Origin: Acaudatibacter sp035532115
Lineage (GTDB): Bacteria; Pseudomonadota; Alphaproteobacteria; Caulobacterales; Caulobacteraceae
DNA length: 64,000 bases
Direction of reading: 5' to 3'
Assembly: GCA_035532115.1 (NCBI GenBank)
Contig: DATKRO010000089.1
Coordinates: 1 to 64,000, forward strand
Below the pieces are notes generated by a model. The model ran no database searches. It was given only the letters and a program-made list of their open reading frames with translations, and was not told where the DNA came from. Positions 16,004-24,527 of this stretch are shown one piece after another (within the stretch, counting starts at the first letter, position 1; each line of letters opens with the position of its first letter). The position numbers were made by a program, and so were the translations under genes.

Positions 16004-17103
16004 CGCGGCGCGGCTTCGCGGCCCTGGCGACGGCCGCCGCCCTGGCGCCGGACGTGGCGCCGGCGCAAGCGCGCGCCGAGGCCCCTGCGCAGCCGCTGAT
16101 CGTCGCCGAAGCCGGATCGGCCGAGCGCCCGCAGGACAGCGCCTCGGCGTTCCAGATCGCGATCGACCAGGGCTGCGACTTTCTCCAGGCCAACCTCGTC
16201 GCCACCCGCGATGGCGCCTTCGCCGTGCGCCGCGACAACGAGCTTTCCGCCACCACCGACGTGGCGACGCGCCCCGAGTTCGCCGCCCGCAGGACCACCA
16301 AGGCGATCGACGACGTGCTGCTGACCGGCTGGTTCGCCGAGGACTTCACCCTTGCCGAGCTGAAGACGCTGAAGTGCCGCGAGGCTTGGCCGAGGCTGCG
16401 GCCGCAGAGCGCCAGGTTCGACGGTCAGGATCGGGTGCTGTCGCTGGAGGAGGTGCTGGCCATCGCCCGCGCCGGCTGCGTCAAGACGGCCAGGACCATC
16501 GGCGTCTTCCCGCGCATCCTGCACGGCCGCTACTACGCCGGGCTCGGACTCGAGGTGGAGGACCGGCTGGCGCGCCTCTTGACGGTCGCCGGCTACCAGG
16601 CCCGCGCCGCGGCGGTCTGGGTGCAGGCGTTCGAAGCGGCTTCGCTGGAGGCGTTCGGGCGCGGCTCGCCGCTGCGGCGCATGCAGGTGATCGCGGCGGC
16701 GCAGGACGAGGCGCAGGGGCCGCTCTCGCCTCTGACCACCCCCGCCGGCCTGGCCGCGGCGCGCGCCTACGCCGACGCCATCTGCGTCGATCCATCGCTG
16801 GTGATCGACCCCGACGCCGCCGTCTTCCCTGCCCCCACCACCCTGGTGCTCGACGCCCGCGCCGCTGGCTTGCAGCTGTTCGCCGGCACGGTGCGAGCCG
16901 AGAACCAGTTCCTCCCCGGCGCCCTGCGGCGTGGCGATCCGGCCTCGGCCAGCTTCCCGGCGCGCCAGGGCGATGCGGGCAAGCTGCTCGTCGCGCTCTT
17001 CGCCGGCGGCGTCGATGGCGTCGCCACCGATCAGCCCGGCATGGCCGCGCGGGCGCGCTCCGCGGCTATCCGCGCCCTCGAGCGGCGCCGGACCGGGTTC
17101 TGA
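15940..17103 (+). CDS. Glycerophosphodiester phosphodiesterase-fold protein, catalytic residues replaced
   Basis: An exported protein of about 387 residues of the GlpQ/GDPD TIM-barrel family, recognised by AIDQGCDFLQANLVATRDGAFAV, ATRPEFAARRTTKAIDD, TGWFAEDFTLAELKTLKCRE, QDRVLSLEEVLAIA and the C-terminal FAGGVDGVATDQPG. The residues that make family members active are missing. The HRG motif reads EAG, the metal-binding E-x-D reads Q-A-N (LQANLV), the catalytic His of the H-D/E-N pair reads RRDNEL, and the later Glu (YPETKH type) reads FPRILH. A twin-arginine-like signal (LTRRGFAALATAAALAP) is present. The likely start is TTG at 15940, 64 bp inside the IMPase gene. It is probably a binding or scaffolding relative rather than an enzyme. 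Confidence 0.78.
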   Translation: MRGQSRPASTDPGAPEGLRRLTRRGFAALATAAALAPDVAPAQARAEAPAQPLIVAEAGSAERPQDSASAFQIAIDQGCDFLQANLVATRDGAFAVRRDNELSATTDVATRPEFAARRTTKAIDDVLLTGWFAEDFTLAELKTLKCREAWPRLRPQSARFDGQDRVLSLEEVLAIARAGCVKTARTIGVFPRILHGRYYAGLGLEVEDRLARLLTVAGYQARAAAVWVQAFEAASLEAFGRGSPLRRMQVIAAAQDEAQGPLSPLTTPAGLAAARAYADAICVDPSLVIDPDAAVFPAPTTLVLDARAAGLQLFAGTVRAENQFLPGALRRGDPASASFPARQGDAGKLLVALFAGGVDGVATDQPGMAARARSAAIRALERRRTGF

Positions 17104-17107
17104 GGCC

Positions 17108-17500
17108 GTGGCCAGGACGACGTTCGCCCTGGCGGCCGTCGCGACCCTCGCCACCGCCCCTGGCGCCTGGGCGCAGCTCGGCAATGCGGCCATGCCGATC
17201 CCGCTACGGATGCAGCGCGGCGCCGACAGCCTGAAAGTGCGCGGCGTCCTCGTCCAAGGCGCCGCCTGCTGCACCTACATCTTCGCCGCCCATGCCGGCC
17301 AGAAGCTCTACTGGTCCGAGCGCGGCGCGGCGGCGCGGCTCACTCTCGGCTACCCCGACGGCCGCCTCGACGGCCCGGGCCTGCCCGACCCCCTGCCGCT
17401 GCCGCAGACCGGCGCCTACACCTTCGCCGTCAGCCCGGACCTGATGGCCGACGGCGCCTTCGGACGCTTCGTGCTGAGGCTGCGGATCCCGCCGTCGTGA
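17108..17500 (+). CDS. Small exported protein, unknown function
   Basis: A 130-residue protein with GTG start four bp after the preceding stop, so probably translated with it. It begins with a signal peptide (TTFALAAVATLATAPGAWAQ). The mature part shows an alternating beta pattern, YIFAAHAGQKLYWSERG, then RLDGPGLPDPLPLPQTGAYTFAVSPDLM and FVLRLRIPPS, which resembles the pre-peptidase C-terminal-like/inhibitor-like domains common in periplasmic proteins. There are two adjacent cysteines (GAACCTY). The family cannot be named with certainty. Confidence 0.65.
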   Translation: MARTTFALAAVATLATAPGAWAQLGNAAMPIPLRMQRGADSLKVRGVLVQGAACCTYIFAAHAGQKLYWSERGAAARLTLGYPDGRLDGPGLPDPLPLPQTGAYTFAVSPDLMADGAFGRFVLRLRIPPS

Positions 17501-18001
17501 TCGAAGTCGCACCCGCGAGGGGTCACGACTTCCCGGCAGGGCGACGACGAGCGGGAGGGCGACGCCCAGGTCGCCCCAGGCCTCGCCCTCCCACCCAAGT
17601 CCTGGTCGGACTTGCGTCCGAGGTGTCGCCTTTTGGCTGGCGCCGCCGGGTCGCCCCGTCGTCGTCCGCCTCCGGCCAAGAGCCCAATCCCCAGCCCGGG
17701 TCGCCCGGGGTGTGCGGACTTGGATCCCTTCGGCGTCGGTGTCCAGGGAGGTTTCCCTCGTCCGGATCCGTCCCGCCGCCTCCGACCGGATGACCCTGAC
17801 TCCGGCGCGCGCCACCGGCAACGGCCACATCCGCCAGCGCTTGTGGGGCAAACGGCCAGCGCCGGTGCGCAAGCTGTGCAAAAGCCGGGGCGCCGGGCGA
17901 AATTCCCGCGATCCTCCCGCGCCTTGCTCCGTCCCCAGGAATCCGCGCGCCGGTCGCGCACCCTGGCCCTCGAGGCGCGCGCCGGCTAGACTCGCGGGAC
18001 C
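17501..18001. other. 501-bp gene-free stretch with strong secondary structure
   Basis: No frame here has family similarity or a good ribosome binding site. Bases 17557-17723 can form several stems: GGGCGAC/GTCGCCC (17557-17563 with 17570-17576), CAAGTCC/GGACTTG (17596-17602 with 17608-17614), an overlapping TCGGAC/GTCCGA (17606-17611 with 17616-17621), and a long-range CCAAGTCC/GGACTTGG (17595-17602 with 17716-17723). Some are mutually exclusive. It may be the terminator of the upstream operon, an untranslated leader of the YcgN gene, or a small RNA gene; known RNA families (rnpB, 6S, SRP RNA) were not recognised. Confidence 0.45.
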
Positions 18002-18466
18002 ATGAACGAGCGCCCCTTCTGGGAGACCAAGACCCTCGCGCAGATGACCCCGTCGGAGTGGGAGAGCCTCTGCGACGGCTGCGGGCTATGCTGCCTGGTC
18101 CGCTTCGAGGACGAGGTCACCGGCGAGATCATCCCGACGCGGGTGCACTGCAAGCTCTTCGATGCTCAGGCCTGCCGTTGCACCGACTACGACGAGCGCA
18201 ACGCCCACGTGCCCGACTGCATCAAGCTCGAGCCCGGCAACATCGAGAACCTCCGCTGGATGCCGAAGAGCTGCGCCTACCGCCGCCTCGACGAGGGCAA
18301 GCCCCTGCCCCGCTGGCACCCGCTGATCACCGGCGACGCCGAGAGCGTGCACAAGGCCGGCGTCTCGGTGCGCGGCCAGACCATATCGGAAGTGGTGCTG
18401 GCGGACCCCGAGGACGCGCTGGAGTTTGAGGCGCCCGACCTGCTCGTCGATCGCAGCGACGATTGA
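18002..18466 (+). CDS. UPF0260 (YcgN) family cysteine-cluster protein
   Basis: A 154-residue cytoplasmic protein of the YcgN/UPF0260 family. It carries the CxxCxxCC zinc- or iron-binding cluster (LCDGCGLCCLVRFED), followed by further conserved cysteines (VHCKLF, ACRCTDYDER, VPDCIKL) and the C-terminal MPKSCAYRRLDEGKPLPRWHPLI. The family is widespread in proteobacteria with no settled function. The ATG has CGGGA about 6 nt upstream. Length and motif order are standard. Confidence 0.92.
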   Translation: MNERPFWETKTLAQMTPSEWESLCDGCGLCCLVRFEDEVTGEIIPTRVHCKLFDAQACRCTDYDERNAHVPDCIKLEPGNIENLRWMPKSCAYRRLDEGKPLPRWHPLITGDAESVHKAGVSVRGQTISEVVLADPEDALEFEAPDLLVDRSDD

Positions 18467-18536
18467 GCCGGCGCGCGCCTTGGGCTTAAACCCATGCCTA
18501 TATTGGCGGCGGACCTAAAGGCGAGACGGAGCCCTC

Positions 18537-19433
18537 TTGGCGCAGGATCCCTATCAGGAGCTGGGCGTGGCGCGCACTGCCAGCGCGGACGAGCTTCGCC
18601 GCGCCTTCCGCAAGCTCGCCAAGCAGTTCCATCCGGACGCCAACCCGGGCAACAAGGCGGCCGAGGAGCGCTTCAAGCGCGTCGCCGCGGCGTTCGACCT
18701 CCTGGGCGACGAGGCCAAGCGCAAGCGGTACGACGCTGGCGAGATCGACGCTGACGGGCGCGAAACCATGCGCGGCTTTTCCGGCGGCCCGTTCGGCCAT
18801 GGCGGCGCCCGTCCTCAGGACTTCGAGACCGCCGATCTGGGCGACATCCTGGGCGAGATGTTCGGCGGCCGGGGCGGACGGACCGGCGGCTTCGGCGGAT
18901 TCGGGCCGCAGCGGGGCGCAGACGTCAGGGCCAGGCTCGACATCGACCTGGAAGAGGCGATCCGCGGCGCCAAGCGGCGGATCGCCTTCTCGGATGGACG
19001 CACGCTGGAGGTGGCCATTCCCAGAGGCGCGACCGAGGGCCAGATGCTGCGCCTGAAGGGCCAGGGCTCGCCGGGCCGGGCCGGCCCGGGCGACGCGCTG
19101 ATCGAACTCTCCATCCGCCCGCACCCGATCTACCGGCGCGAGGGCGACAATCTCACCATGGACCTGCCGGTCTCCGCCCCCGATGCGATCCTCGGCGCCA
19201 AGGTGGAGGCGCCGACGCCGGACGGACCGGTGACCTTGAGCATTCCGGCCGGCTCCAACTCCGGCTCGACCCTGCGCCTGAAGGGCAAGGGTCTGGTGGG
19301 CGCGCGCGGCGGCAGAGGCGACCTCATGGCGCGCCTGGTGGTCATGCTTCCCGAGAAGGTTGGGCCCGAGTTGAAGAGCTTCGCCGAGACCTGGCGGGCC
19401 GAACATCCCTATGCGCCGCGCCGGCGCGCCTGA
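18537..19433 (+). CDS. cbpA: CbpA-like DnaJ (type II J-domain) co-chaperone
   Basis: Stimulates DnaK ATPase and delivers unfolded substrates. The J-domain covers residues ~5-68 with the HPD motif in KQFHPDANPGN. A Gly/Phe-rich linker (~80-122: GGPFGHGG, GGRGGRTGGFGGFG) and two C-terminal beta-sandwich substrate domains follow (DLEEAIRGAKRRIAF; IPRGATEGQMLRLKGQG; IPAGSNSGSTLRLKGKG). The zinc-finger region of DnaJ is absent, as in CbpA. The start is TTG at 18537. It may be cotranscribed with the YcgN gene 70 bp upstream. Confidence 0.93.
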   Translation: MAQDPYQELGVARTASADELRRAFRKLAKQFHPDANPGNKAAEERFKRVAAAFDLLGDEAKRKRYDAGEIDADGRETMRGFSGGPFGHGGARPQDFETADLGDILGEMFGGRGGRTGGFGGFGPQRGADVRARLDIDLEEAIRGAKRRIAFSDGRTLEVAIPRGATEGQMLRLKGQGSPGRAGPGDALIELSIRPHPIYRREGDNLTMDLPVSAPDAILGAKVEAPTPDGPVTLSIPAGSNSGSTLRLKGKGLVGARGGRGDLMARLVVMLPEKVGPELKSFAETWRAEHPYAPRRRA

Positions 19434-19497
19434 CCTGGATGGCGGGAAGCGCCATGTTCAGCCGCTATTCACGGCAAGGCCGATAGGACGCGCAGAC

Positions 19498-19878
19498 ATG
19501 TCGCCGACCCTCGCCTCCCTGATCAGCGCCGCGGTCCTGGTTGTCGCGCTCGCCGGGTCGGCCGGTGCGGCGCCTCCCGGCGCCGCCGTCGCCGGACCCG
19601 CCACCGTCGCGCCGCGTCCGAACTCGCTCGGCGCGAACTGGGCGCAACAGCAGGACGAGGTCAAGCGGCGCGTGCGTCGGCGCCAGCTCGTGCCGATGCG
19701 CGTGGTGATCGCGCGCATCCGTCGCCTCAATCCAGGTCCGCGCAGCCAGCAGCTCGATGCCGGGCTGGAATACCGCGGCAGCGAACCGGTCTACCGGGTC
19801 CGCTGGATGACCAACGACGGCAGGCGCATCGACTATATCGTCGACGCCGCGACCGGGAAGGTGCTTAGCGGAGGCTGA
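19498..19878 (+). CDS. Exported PepSY-domain protein
   Basis: A 126-residue protein with an N-terminal signal peptide (TLASLISAAVLVVALAGSAGA) and a C-terminal PepSY-like domain (VVIARIRRLNPGPRSQQLDAGLEYRGSEPVYRVRWMTNDGRRIDYIVDAATGKVLS in outline). PepSY domains in the periplasm often inhibit proteases or feed two-component sensors. It lies 4 bp before the response regulator gene and two genes before the histidine kinase, so it is probably an accessory of that system, possibly modulating the sensor. ATG at 19498 is chosen because the signal peptide starts there. Confidence 0.82.
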   Translation: MSPTLASLISAAVLVVALAGSAGAAPPGAAVAGPATVAPRPNSLGANWAQQQDEVKRRVRRRQLVPMRVVIARIRRLNPGPRSQQLDAGLEYRGSEPVYRVRWMTNDGRRIDYIVDAATGKVLSGG

Positions 19879-19882
19879 AGCC

Positions 19883-20563
19883 ATGCGCATCCTGATCGTC
19901 GAGGACGACCCTGACCTCGCCCGCCAGCTGAAAGCGGCGCTGGCCGATCAAGGCTACGCCATCGACCACGCCCCCGATGGCGAGGAAGCGCATTTCCTGG
20001 GCGAGACCGAGCCTTACGACGCCATCGTGCTCGACCTCGGCCTGCCGAAGATCGACGGCGTCACGGTGCTGGAGCGCTGGCGGCGGCAAGGCGTCGCCAC
20101 GCCGGTGCTGATCCTAACCGCGCGCGGGGCCTGGAGCGAGAAGGTGGCCGGGTTCGATGCTGGCGCCGACGACTATCTCACCAAGCCCTTCCACACCGAG
20201 GAGCTGTTGGCGCGCCTGCGAGCGCTGCTGCGCCGCTCCGCCGGCCACGCCGCCCCGAGCCTCGTCTGCGGCGCCCTGAGGCTCGATCCCCGCGCCGCCC
20301 GCGCCGCGGTCAACGGCGAGCCATTGCGGCTCACCTCGCTCGAATACCGGCTCTTGCACTATCTGATGATGCACCAGGGCCGCGTGATCAGCCGCACCGA
20401 GCTGGTCGAGCACCTCTACGACCAGGATTTCGACCGCGATTCCAACACCATCGAGGTGTTCGTCGGACGGTTGCGCAAGAAGATCGGACCGGATCGGATC
20501 GAGACCGTGCGCGGCCTCGGCTACCGGCTCGTGGCGCTGGAAGGCGAGGCGGCGCAGACGTGA
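19883..20563 (+). CDS. OmpR/PhoP-type response regulator
   Basis: A 226-residue transcription factor with a receiver domain (acidic pocket EDD at residues 7-9, phosphoacceptor Asp51 in IVLDLGLPKIDG, Thr in LILTAR, Lys in LTKPF) and a winged-helix OmpR effector domain (LRLTSLEYRLLHYLMMHQGRVISRTELVEHLYDQDFDRDSNTIEVFVGRLRKKIG). It resembles the PhoP/QseB group often linked to Mg, cationic peptide or envelope signals. Its stop overlaps the start of the kinase gene (GTGA), so the two are translationally coupled. Confidence 0.95.
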   Translation: MRILIVEDDPDLARQLKAALADQGYAIDHAPDGEEAHFLGETEPYDAIVLDLGLPKIDGVTVLERWRRQGVATPVLILTARGAWSEKVAGFDAGADDYLTKPFHTEELLARLRALLRRSAGHAAPSLVCGALRLDPRAARAAVNGEPLRLTSLEYRLLHYLMMHQGRVISRTELVEHLYDQDFDRDSNTIEVFVGRLRKKIGPDRIETVRGLGYRLVALEGEAAQT

Positions 20564-21951
20564 CGGCCGCGCGCCGTCATCCGCCCTCCCTGGTCCGGCG
20601 CCTGGTCATCATCCACGCGGTGCTCAGTCTGGCGGTGCTGGCGCTGGGCGCCGTCGCGCTCTCGGCCTACTTCAGGAGCGAGGCCACCAGCCGCTTCGAC
20701 GACCGGCTGGCGCAGGATCTGCTCAACCTCGTCGCCGGCAGCTCCGTGGACAGCGACCAGGACGTGGACGCGCCGGCCCTCACCGACGAGCGGGCGCTCA
20801 GGGTCTATTCGGGCAAATATTGGGAGATCGGCGTCGCCGGCGGACCCAGCCGGCTGGCGAACGCCTCGCGCTCGCGCTCGCTCTGGGACGCTCCGGATCT
20901 CGCCCTGCCGCCCGGCGGCACGGCCGCCCTCGCCAAGAGCCCGGGCAAGCCGATCTTCTACGACGGCATGGGGCCAGTGAAGCAACCGCTGCGCATCGCG
21001 GCCGAGGAGGTGCTGCTGCCGGGCCTCGCCCAGCCGGTGATCTTCCTGGACGCCGAGGATCGCTCCGCCATCGACCATGACATCCGCACGTTCGAAACCG
21101 CGACCGGCCTGTCGCTGGTCGGGCTGCTGGCCATGCTGATCGTCGGCGTCATGCTGCAGGTGCGCGTCGGCCTGCGTCCGCTGTTCGCCCTGCGCCGCGA
21201 GGTGGCGGCGGTGCGCACCGGCAAGACCGATCGTGTCGGCGGCGACTACCCCGCCGAACTGGAGCCGCTCGCCAGCGAACTCAACGCCCTCGTCGCCCAC
21301 AACCAGGAAGTGGTCGAGCGCCAGCGTACGCACGTCGGCAACCTCGCCCATGCGCTGAAGACGCCGCTCTCGGTGATGAGCGCCGAAGCCGAGGCCAGGC
21401 CCGGCGCGCTCGCCGAGCTGGTGCGCCGCCAGGCCGACCTGATGCGCGAGCAGGTCGACCACCATCTGCGCCGCGCCCGCGCCGCCGTGCGCCCCCAGGG
21501 CGGCGGCGAACGCACCGCGGTCGCCCCGGTGCTGGAGGAGCTGAGCCTGACGCTGGAACGCATCTTCCGCGACAAGCCCGTCGAGATCGACTGGCGCGCG
21601 CCGGACGATCTCTACTTTCTCGGCGAGCGCCAGGACCTTCAGGAACTGGCGGGCAATGTGATGGAGAACGCCTGCAAGTGGAGCAGGGGCCGCGTCCGCG
21701 CCGAAGCGGCCACGGCCGGCCCTGGACGCCTGCGCGTCACCATCGAAGACGACGGCCCGGGCCTCGCACCGGCGAACCGCGAGGAGGTGCTGAGGCGCGG
21801 CGCGCGCCTCGACGAAAGCGCGCCGGGCTCGGGCTTCGGACTGTCCATCGTCGACGAACTCGCCCGCGCCTATGGCGGCGGCGTCGCCCTCGCCGATTCG
21901 GCCATGGGCGGGTTGAAGGTCCAGATCGAGCTGCCGAGCGCCGACGCCTGA
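20560..21951 (+). CDS. Sensor histidine kinase (PhoQ-like)
   Basis: A 463-residue inner-membrane kinase. It has a transmembrane helix at ~14-36, a periplasmic sensor region to ~180 and a second helix at ~183-205. A HAMP-like linker follows, then the dimerisation/phosphoacceptor helix GNLAHALKTPLSVM (His264, in place of the more usual HELRTP), then the ATPase motifs NVMENACKW (N box), EDDGPGLAP (G1) and GSGFGLSIVDELA (G2). GTG start at 20560. Cognate to the overlapping OmpR-type regulator; the upstream PepSY protein may tune its periplasmic domain. Confidence 0.94.
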   Translation: MTAARRHPPSLVRRLVIIHAVLSLAVLALGAVALSAYFRSEATSRFDDRLAQDLLNLVAGSSVDSDQDVDAPALTDERALRVYSGKYWEIGVAGGPSRLANASRSRSLWDAPDLALPPGGTAALAKSPGKPIFYDGMGPVKQPLRIAAEEVLLPGLAQPVIFLDAEDRSAIDHDIRTFETATGLSLVGLLAMLIVGVMLQVRVGLRPLFALRREVAAVRTGKTDRVGGDYPAELEPLASELNALVAHNQEVVERQRTHVGNLAHALKTPLSVMSAEAEARPGALAELVRRQADLMREQVDHHLRRARAAVRPQGGGERTAVAPVLEELSLTLERIFRDKPVEIDWRAPDDLYFLGERQDLQELAGNVMENACKWSRGRVRAEAATAGPGRLRVTIEDDGPGLAPANREEVLRRGARLDESAPGSGFGLSIVDELARAYGGGVALADSAMGGLKVQIELPSADA

Positions 21952-22040
21952 GACCAGCGCCGGCGCAGGGCTTGGCGAAGCCTTAACCCCTGTTCAGCAT
22001 GATCGCGCGTCGGACGCCCCCCGTCCGCGAACGGGATCGC

Positions 22041-23372
22041 ATGGGCCAGATATCCGAGGCCAAACTCGCGCTGGTCAGGGGCCTCATCGAACGGGCGCCG
22101 GATGGCGCCGTGCGCAGCCTGCTGCTTGCCCTTGGGGCGGACGGGGGGCACGACGCCGGCCTCGCCCACGTGCATCGCCTGCTCGAAGCCGAGGCCAGCG
22201 ATCGGCGGGCGCGCAACATGACCTTCGCGCCGGTTGCGCCCTTGTGCGGCGCCGGCGGTCCGTTCAACGCCCTCGTCTTCCCGCCGCGCACCCTCGCCCT
22301 GATCTGGAGGGCACTGCGGGGCGAAGCGCCCGACGAGGTGATCGCCGCCAAGGCGCTGGCCGCCGATTGGCGCGGCGACGAAAGTTCGCCCCAGATTTTC
22401 GATGCCCTCTGCGCGAGAACCGCCGACGCCTTGCGTGGCGGCGACCGCGCCTTCTCCGCCGCCGCCGCGGCCGCCGATGCCGGAAGCGGGCGCGAGCAGC
22501 TGACCGCCTGCCTCGATCTCGCGCCGGTCACCCGCCGCGCGCTCGCCCAGATGCCCGAATGGCTGGGCCGCATCACCAGCGAGAAAGCCGCCACGCTGCG
22601 ACTGGCCTACCGCGATGTCGTCGCGGTGGCCGACGATGCCGGTCCGCGCTTCTTCGAGATGCTTTGCGCGCATCTGGCCGAGCCCTGGCTCATCCTGCGC
22701 GTCATCTGCGGGGTGATGGATCATCCCAACGAGGCCTATTTCGCCGGATCCGAACTCGCCGGATTCGGCGCGCGGGTCCTGGACGATATCGATCGGCAGC
22801 TCGCCCAGGTCGCTTCCTTCAAGGCGGACCTGGGCCGCGGCGCCGCCCGCACCGCCGCCGCCGCCGCCCACCGGGCCACGGTGGAGATCGCCGAGGTCGA
22901 GCAGTCCATCAATCTTGCTCCCGATGGCCCCTGGGGCCGCCGGCTGGCGCGGCAGAAGCGCACGCTCGCGGGCGCGATCGAGGCCTCGCTCAAGGCCGTG
23001 GACGACGCGGTGGGCCGGGCGCTGCCGCTGCAGACCCGGCGCATGGGGCCAAGGGCGGCGCGCGGCGTGCCCAGCCTCGTCCGCGATCCCGATCCGGCCC
23101 TGGTGGAGCAGGCGGCGACCCTGCTCGCCTTCATGACCGAGGTGCGCCCCAGCGCCGCCGCCGGCGGCTTCGCCTCGGCGCGCGCCAAGGCCCAGGAGGC
23201 GCTGGACGCGCGGCTCGACGCCTATGTCGAGGACATCCTCGAGGACGTCCGCTCCGCCGACGAGAGCCATGGCGGGCGGGCCAAGGCCTTTCTCGAGATC
23301 GCCGCCGAATTCTGCGGCCTCGCCCGCGACGCCAAGGCCGCCCAGATCGTCCGCCGCCGCGCCGCGGCGTAG
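22041..23372 (+). CDS. DUF2336-like helical protein, unknown function
   Basis: A 443-residue, largely alpha-helical, Ala/Arg-rich protein without signal peptide or membrane segment. The layout (N-terminal LIERAPDGAVRSLLLAL, repeated helical units around TRRALAQMPEWLGRITSEKAATLRLAYRDVV, and a C-terminal helical tail) is like the DUF2336 proteins found almost only in alphaproteobacteria, but I am not certain of the family. ATG at 22041 has CGGGA about 6 nt upstream; an in-frame ATG at 21999 lacks one. It lies after the two-component operon on the same strand and converges on cobS across 64 bp. Confidence 0.7.
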   Translation: MGQISEAKLALVRGLIERAPDGAVRSLLLALGADGGHDAGLAHVHRLLEAEASDRRARNMTFAPVAPLCGAGGPFNALVFPPRTLALIWRALRGEAPDEVIAAKALAADWRGDESSPQIFDALCARTADALRGGDRAFSAAAAAADAGSGREQLTACLDLAPVTRRALAQMPEWLGRITSEKAATLRLAYRDVVAVADDAGPRFFEMLCAHLAEPWLILRVICGVMDHPNEAYFAGSELAGFGARVLDDIDRQLAQVASFKADLGRGAARTAAAAAHRATVEIAEVEQSINLAPDGPWGRRLARQKRTLAGAIEASLKAVDDAVGRALPLQTRRMGPRAARGVPSLVRDPDPALVEQAATLLAFMTEVRPSAAAGGFASARAKAQEALDARLDAYVEDILEDVRSADESHGGRAKAFLEIAAEFCGLARDAKAAQIVRRRAAA

Positions 23373-23436
23373 CGCCGGCTCACCGCGCCGGATTCCCGCT
23401 CGTCGCGGCGCGCGGCCTCATCGACCCCGCGGCCCC

Positions 23437-24444
23437 CTACACCACCTTCACCCGGGCCGCGCTCTCGGGCAGGTCGCCGCCGAAGGCGCGCTGGAAGAAC
23501 TCGGCCACGGTGGGGCGCTCCAGCTCGTCGCACTGGTTGAGGAAGGTCAGCCGGAAGCCGAACCCGATGTCGCCTGCGAAGATCTCGGCGTTCTGCGCCC
23601 AGGTGATCACCGTGCGCGGGCTCATCACCGTCGAGATGTCGCCGTTCATGAAGGCGTTGCGGGTCATGTCGGCGACTCGCACCATGGCCGCGACGGTGCG
23701 CCGGCCCTCGGGAGTCGCGGCGTAGCTCGGCGCCTTGGCAAGGACGATCTCGGCCTCGACGTCGTGGGCGAGATAGTTGAGCGTGGTCACGATCGACCAG
23801 CGGTCCATCTGCCCCTGATTGATCTGCTGGGTGCCGTGATAGAGGCCGGTGGTGTCGCCGAGCCCGATGGTGTTGGTGGTCGAGAACAATCGGAAATAGT
23901 GGTTGGGCCGGATCACCCGGTTCTGGTCCAGCAGGGTGAGCTTGCCCTGGGCCTCCAGCACTCTTTGGATGACGAACATCACGTCCGGGCGGCCGGCGTC
24001 GTACTCGTCGAACACCAGCGCCATCGGCCGCTGGATGCACCAAGGCAGCATGCCCTCACGGAACTCCGTCACCTGGCGGCCGTCGCGCAGCACGATGGCG
24101 TCCTTGCCGACGAGGTCGATGCGCGAAACGTGGCTGTCGAGATTGACGCGGATCATCGGCCAGTTGAGCCGCGCCGCCACCTGCTCGATGTGCGTCGACT
24201 TGCCGGTGCCGTGATAGCCCTGGATCATAACGCGGCGGTCGTAGGCGAGCCCGGCGCAGATCGCCAGCGTGGTCTGGGGATCGAAGCGATAGGCCTCGTC
24301 GAGGTCCGGCACGTGGCCGTCTCGCATCGAAAAGGCCGGAACCTTCATGTCGGAATCCACGCCGAAAACCTCGCGCACCGAGACGGTCCGGTCGGGAACC
24401 AGGGTCAGCAGCAGGTCTTCGGCGGGGTCGGTCAGCACGGTCAT
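23437..24444 (-). CDS. cobS: CobS-type AAA+ ATPase, cobaltochelatase subunit
   Basis: AAA+ motor subunit that, with CobT and CobN, inserts cobalt into hydrogenobyrinic acid diamide for aerobic B12 synthesis. The 335-residue product has Walker A IQGYHGTGKSTH (Lys82), Walker B ALVFDEYDAGRPD, sensor-1 LFSTTNTIGLGDTTGLYHGT, and INQGQMDRW with the arginine-finger region. No cobT or cobN is in the window; the typical partner cobT is often close by in alphaproteobacteria but here the next gene is an aminoglycan-unrelated DUF2336-like protein. The J-domain gene upstream is a frequent neighbour of cobS. Confidence 0.93.
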   Translation of the reverse strand: MTVLTDPAEDLLLTLVPDRTVSVREVFGVDSDMKVPAFSMRDGHVPDLDEAYRFDPQTTLAICAGLAYDRRVMIQGYHGTGKSTHIEQVAARLNWPMIRVNLDSHVSRIDLVGKDAIVLRDGRQVTEFREGMLPWCIQRPMALVFDEYDAGRPDVMFVIQRVLEAQGKLTLLDQNRVIRPNHYFRLFSTTNTIGLGDTTGLYHGTQQINQGQMDRWSIVTTLNYLAHDVEAEIVLAKAPSYAATPEGRRTVAAMVRVADMTRNAFMNGDISTVMSPRTVITWAQNAEIFAGDIGFGFRLTFLNQCDELERPTVAEFFQRAFGGDLPESAARVKVV

Positions 24445-24527
24445 GGCGCGGGTTCACTAGCCTGTTATCGGCGCGAAGCAAACGGCTGTTTCAGCCCCGC
24501 CGAGGCCCCGCCCGGACCCTCGCCGGA

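Noticed and set aside
17501..18001. RNase P RNA, 6S RNA or SRP RNA gene
   Set aside because: None of the conserved sequence blocks of these RNAs was seen on either strand; only generic stems are present.
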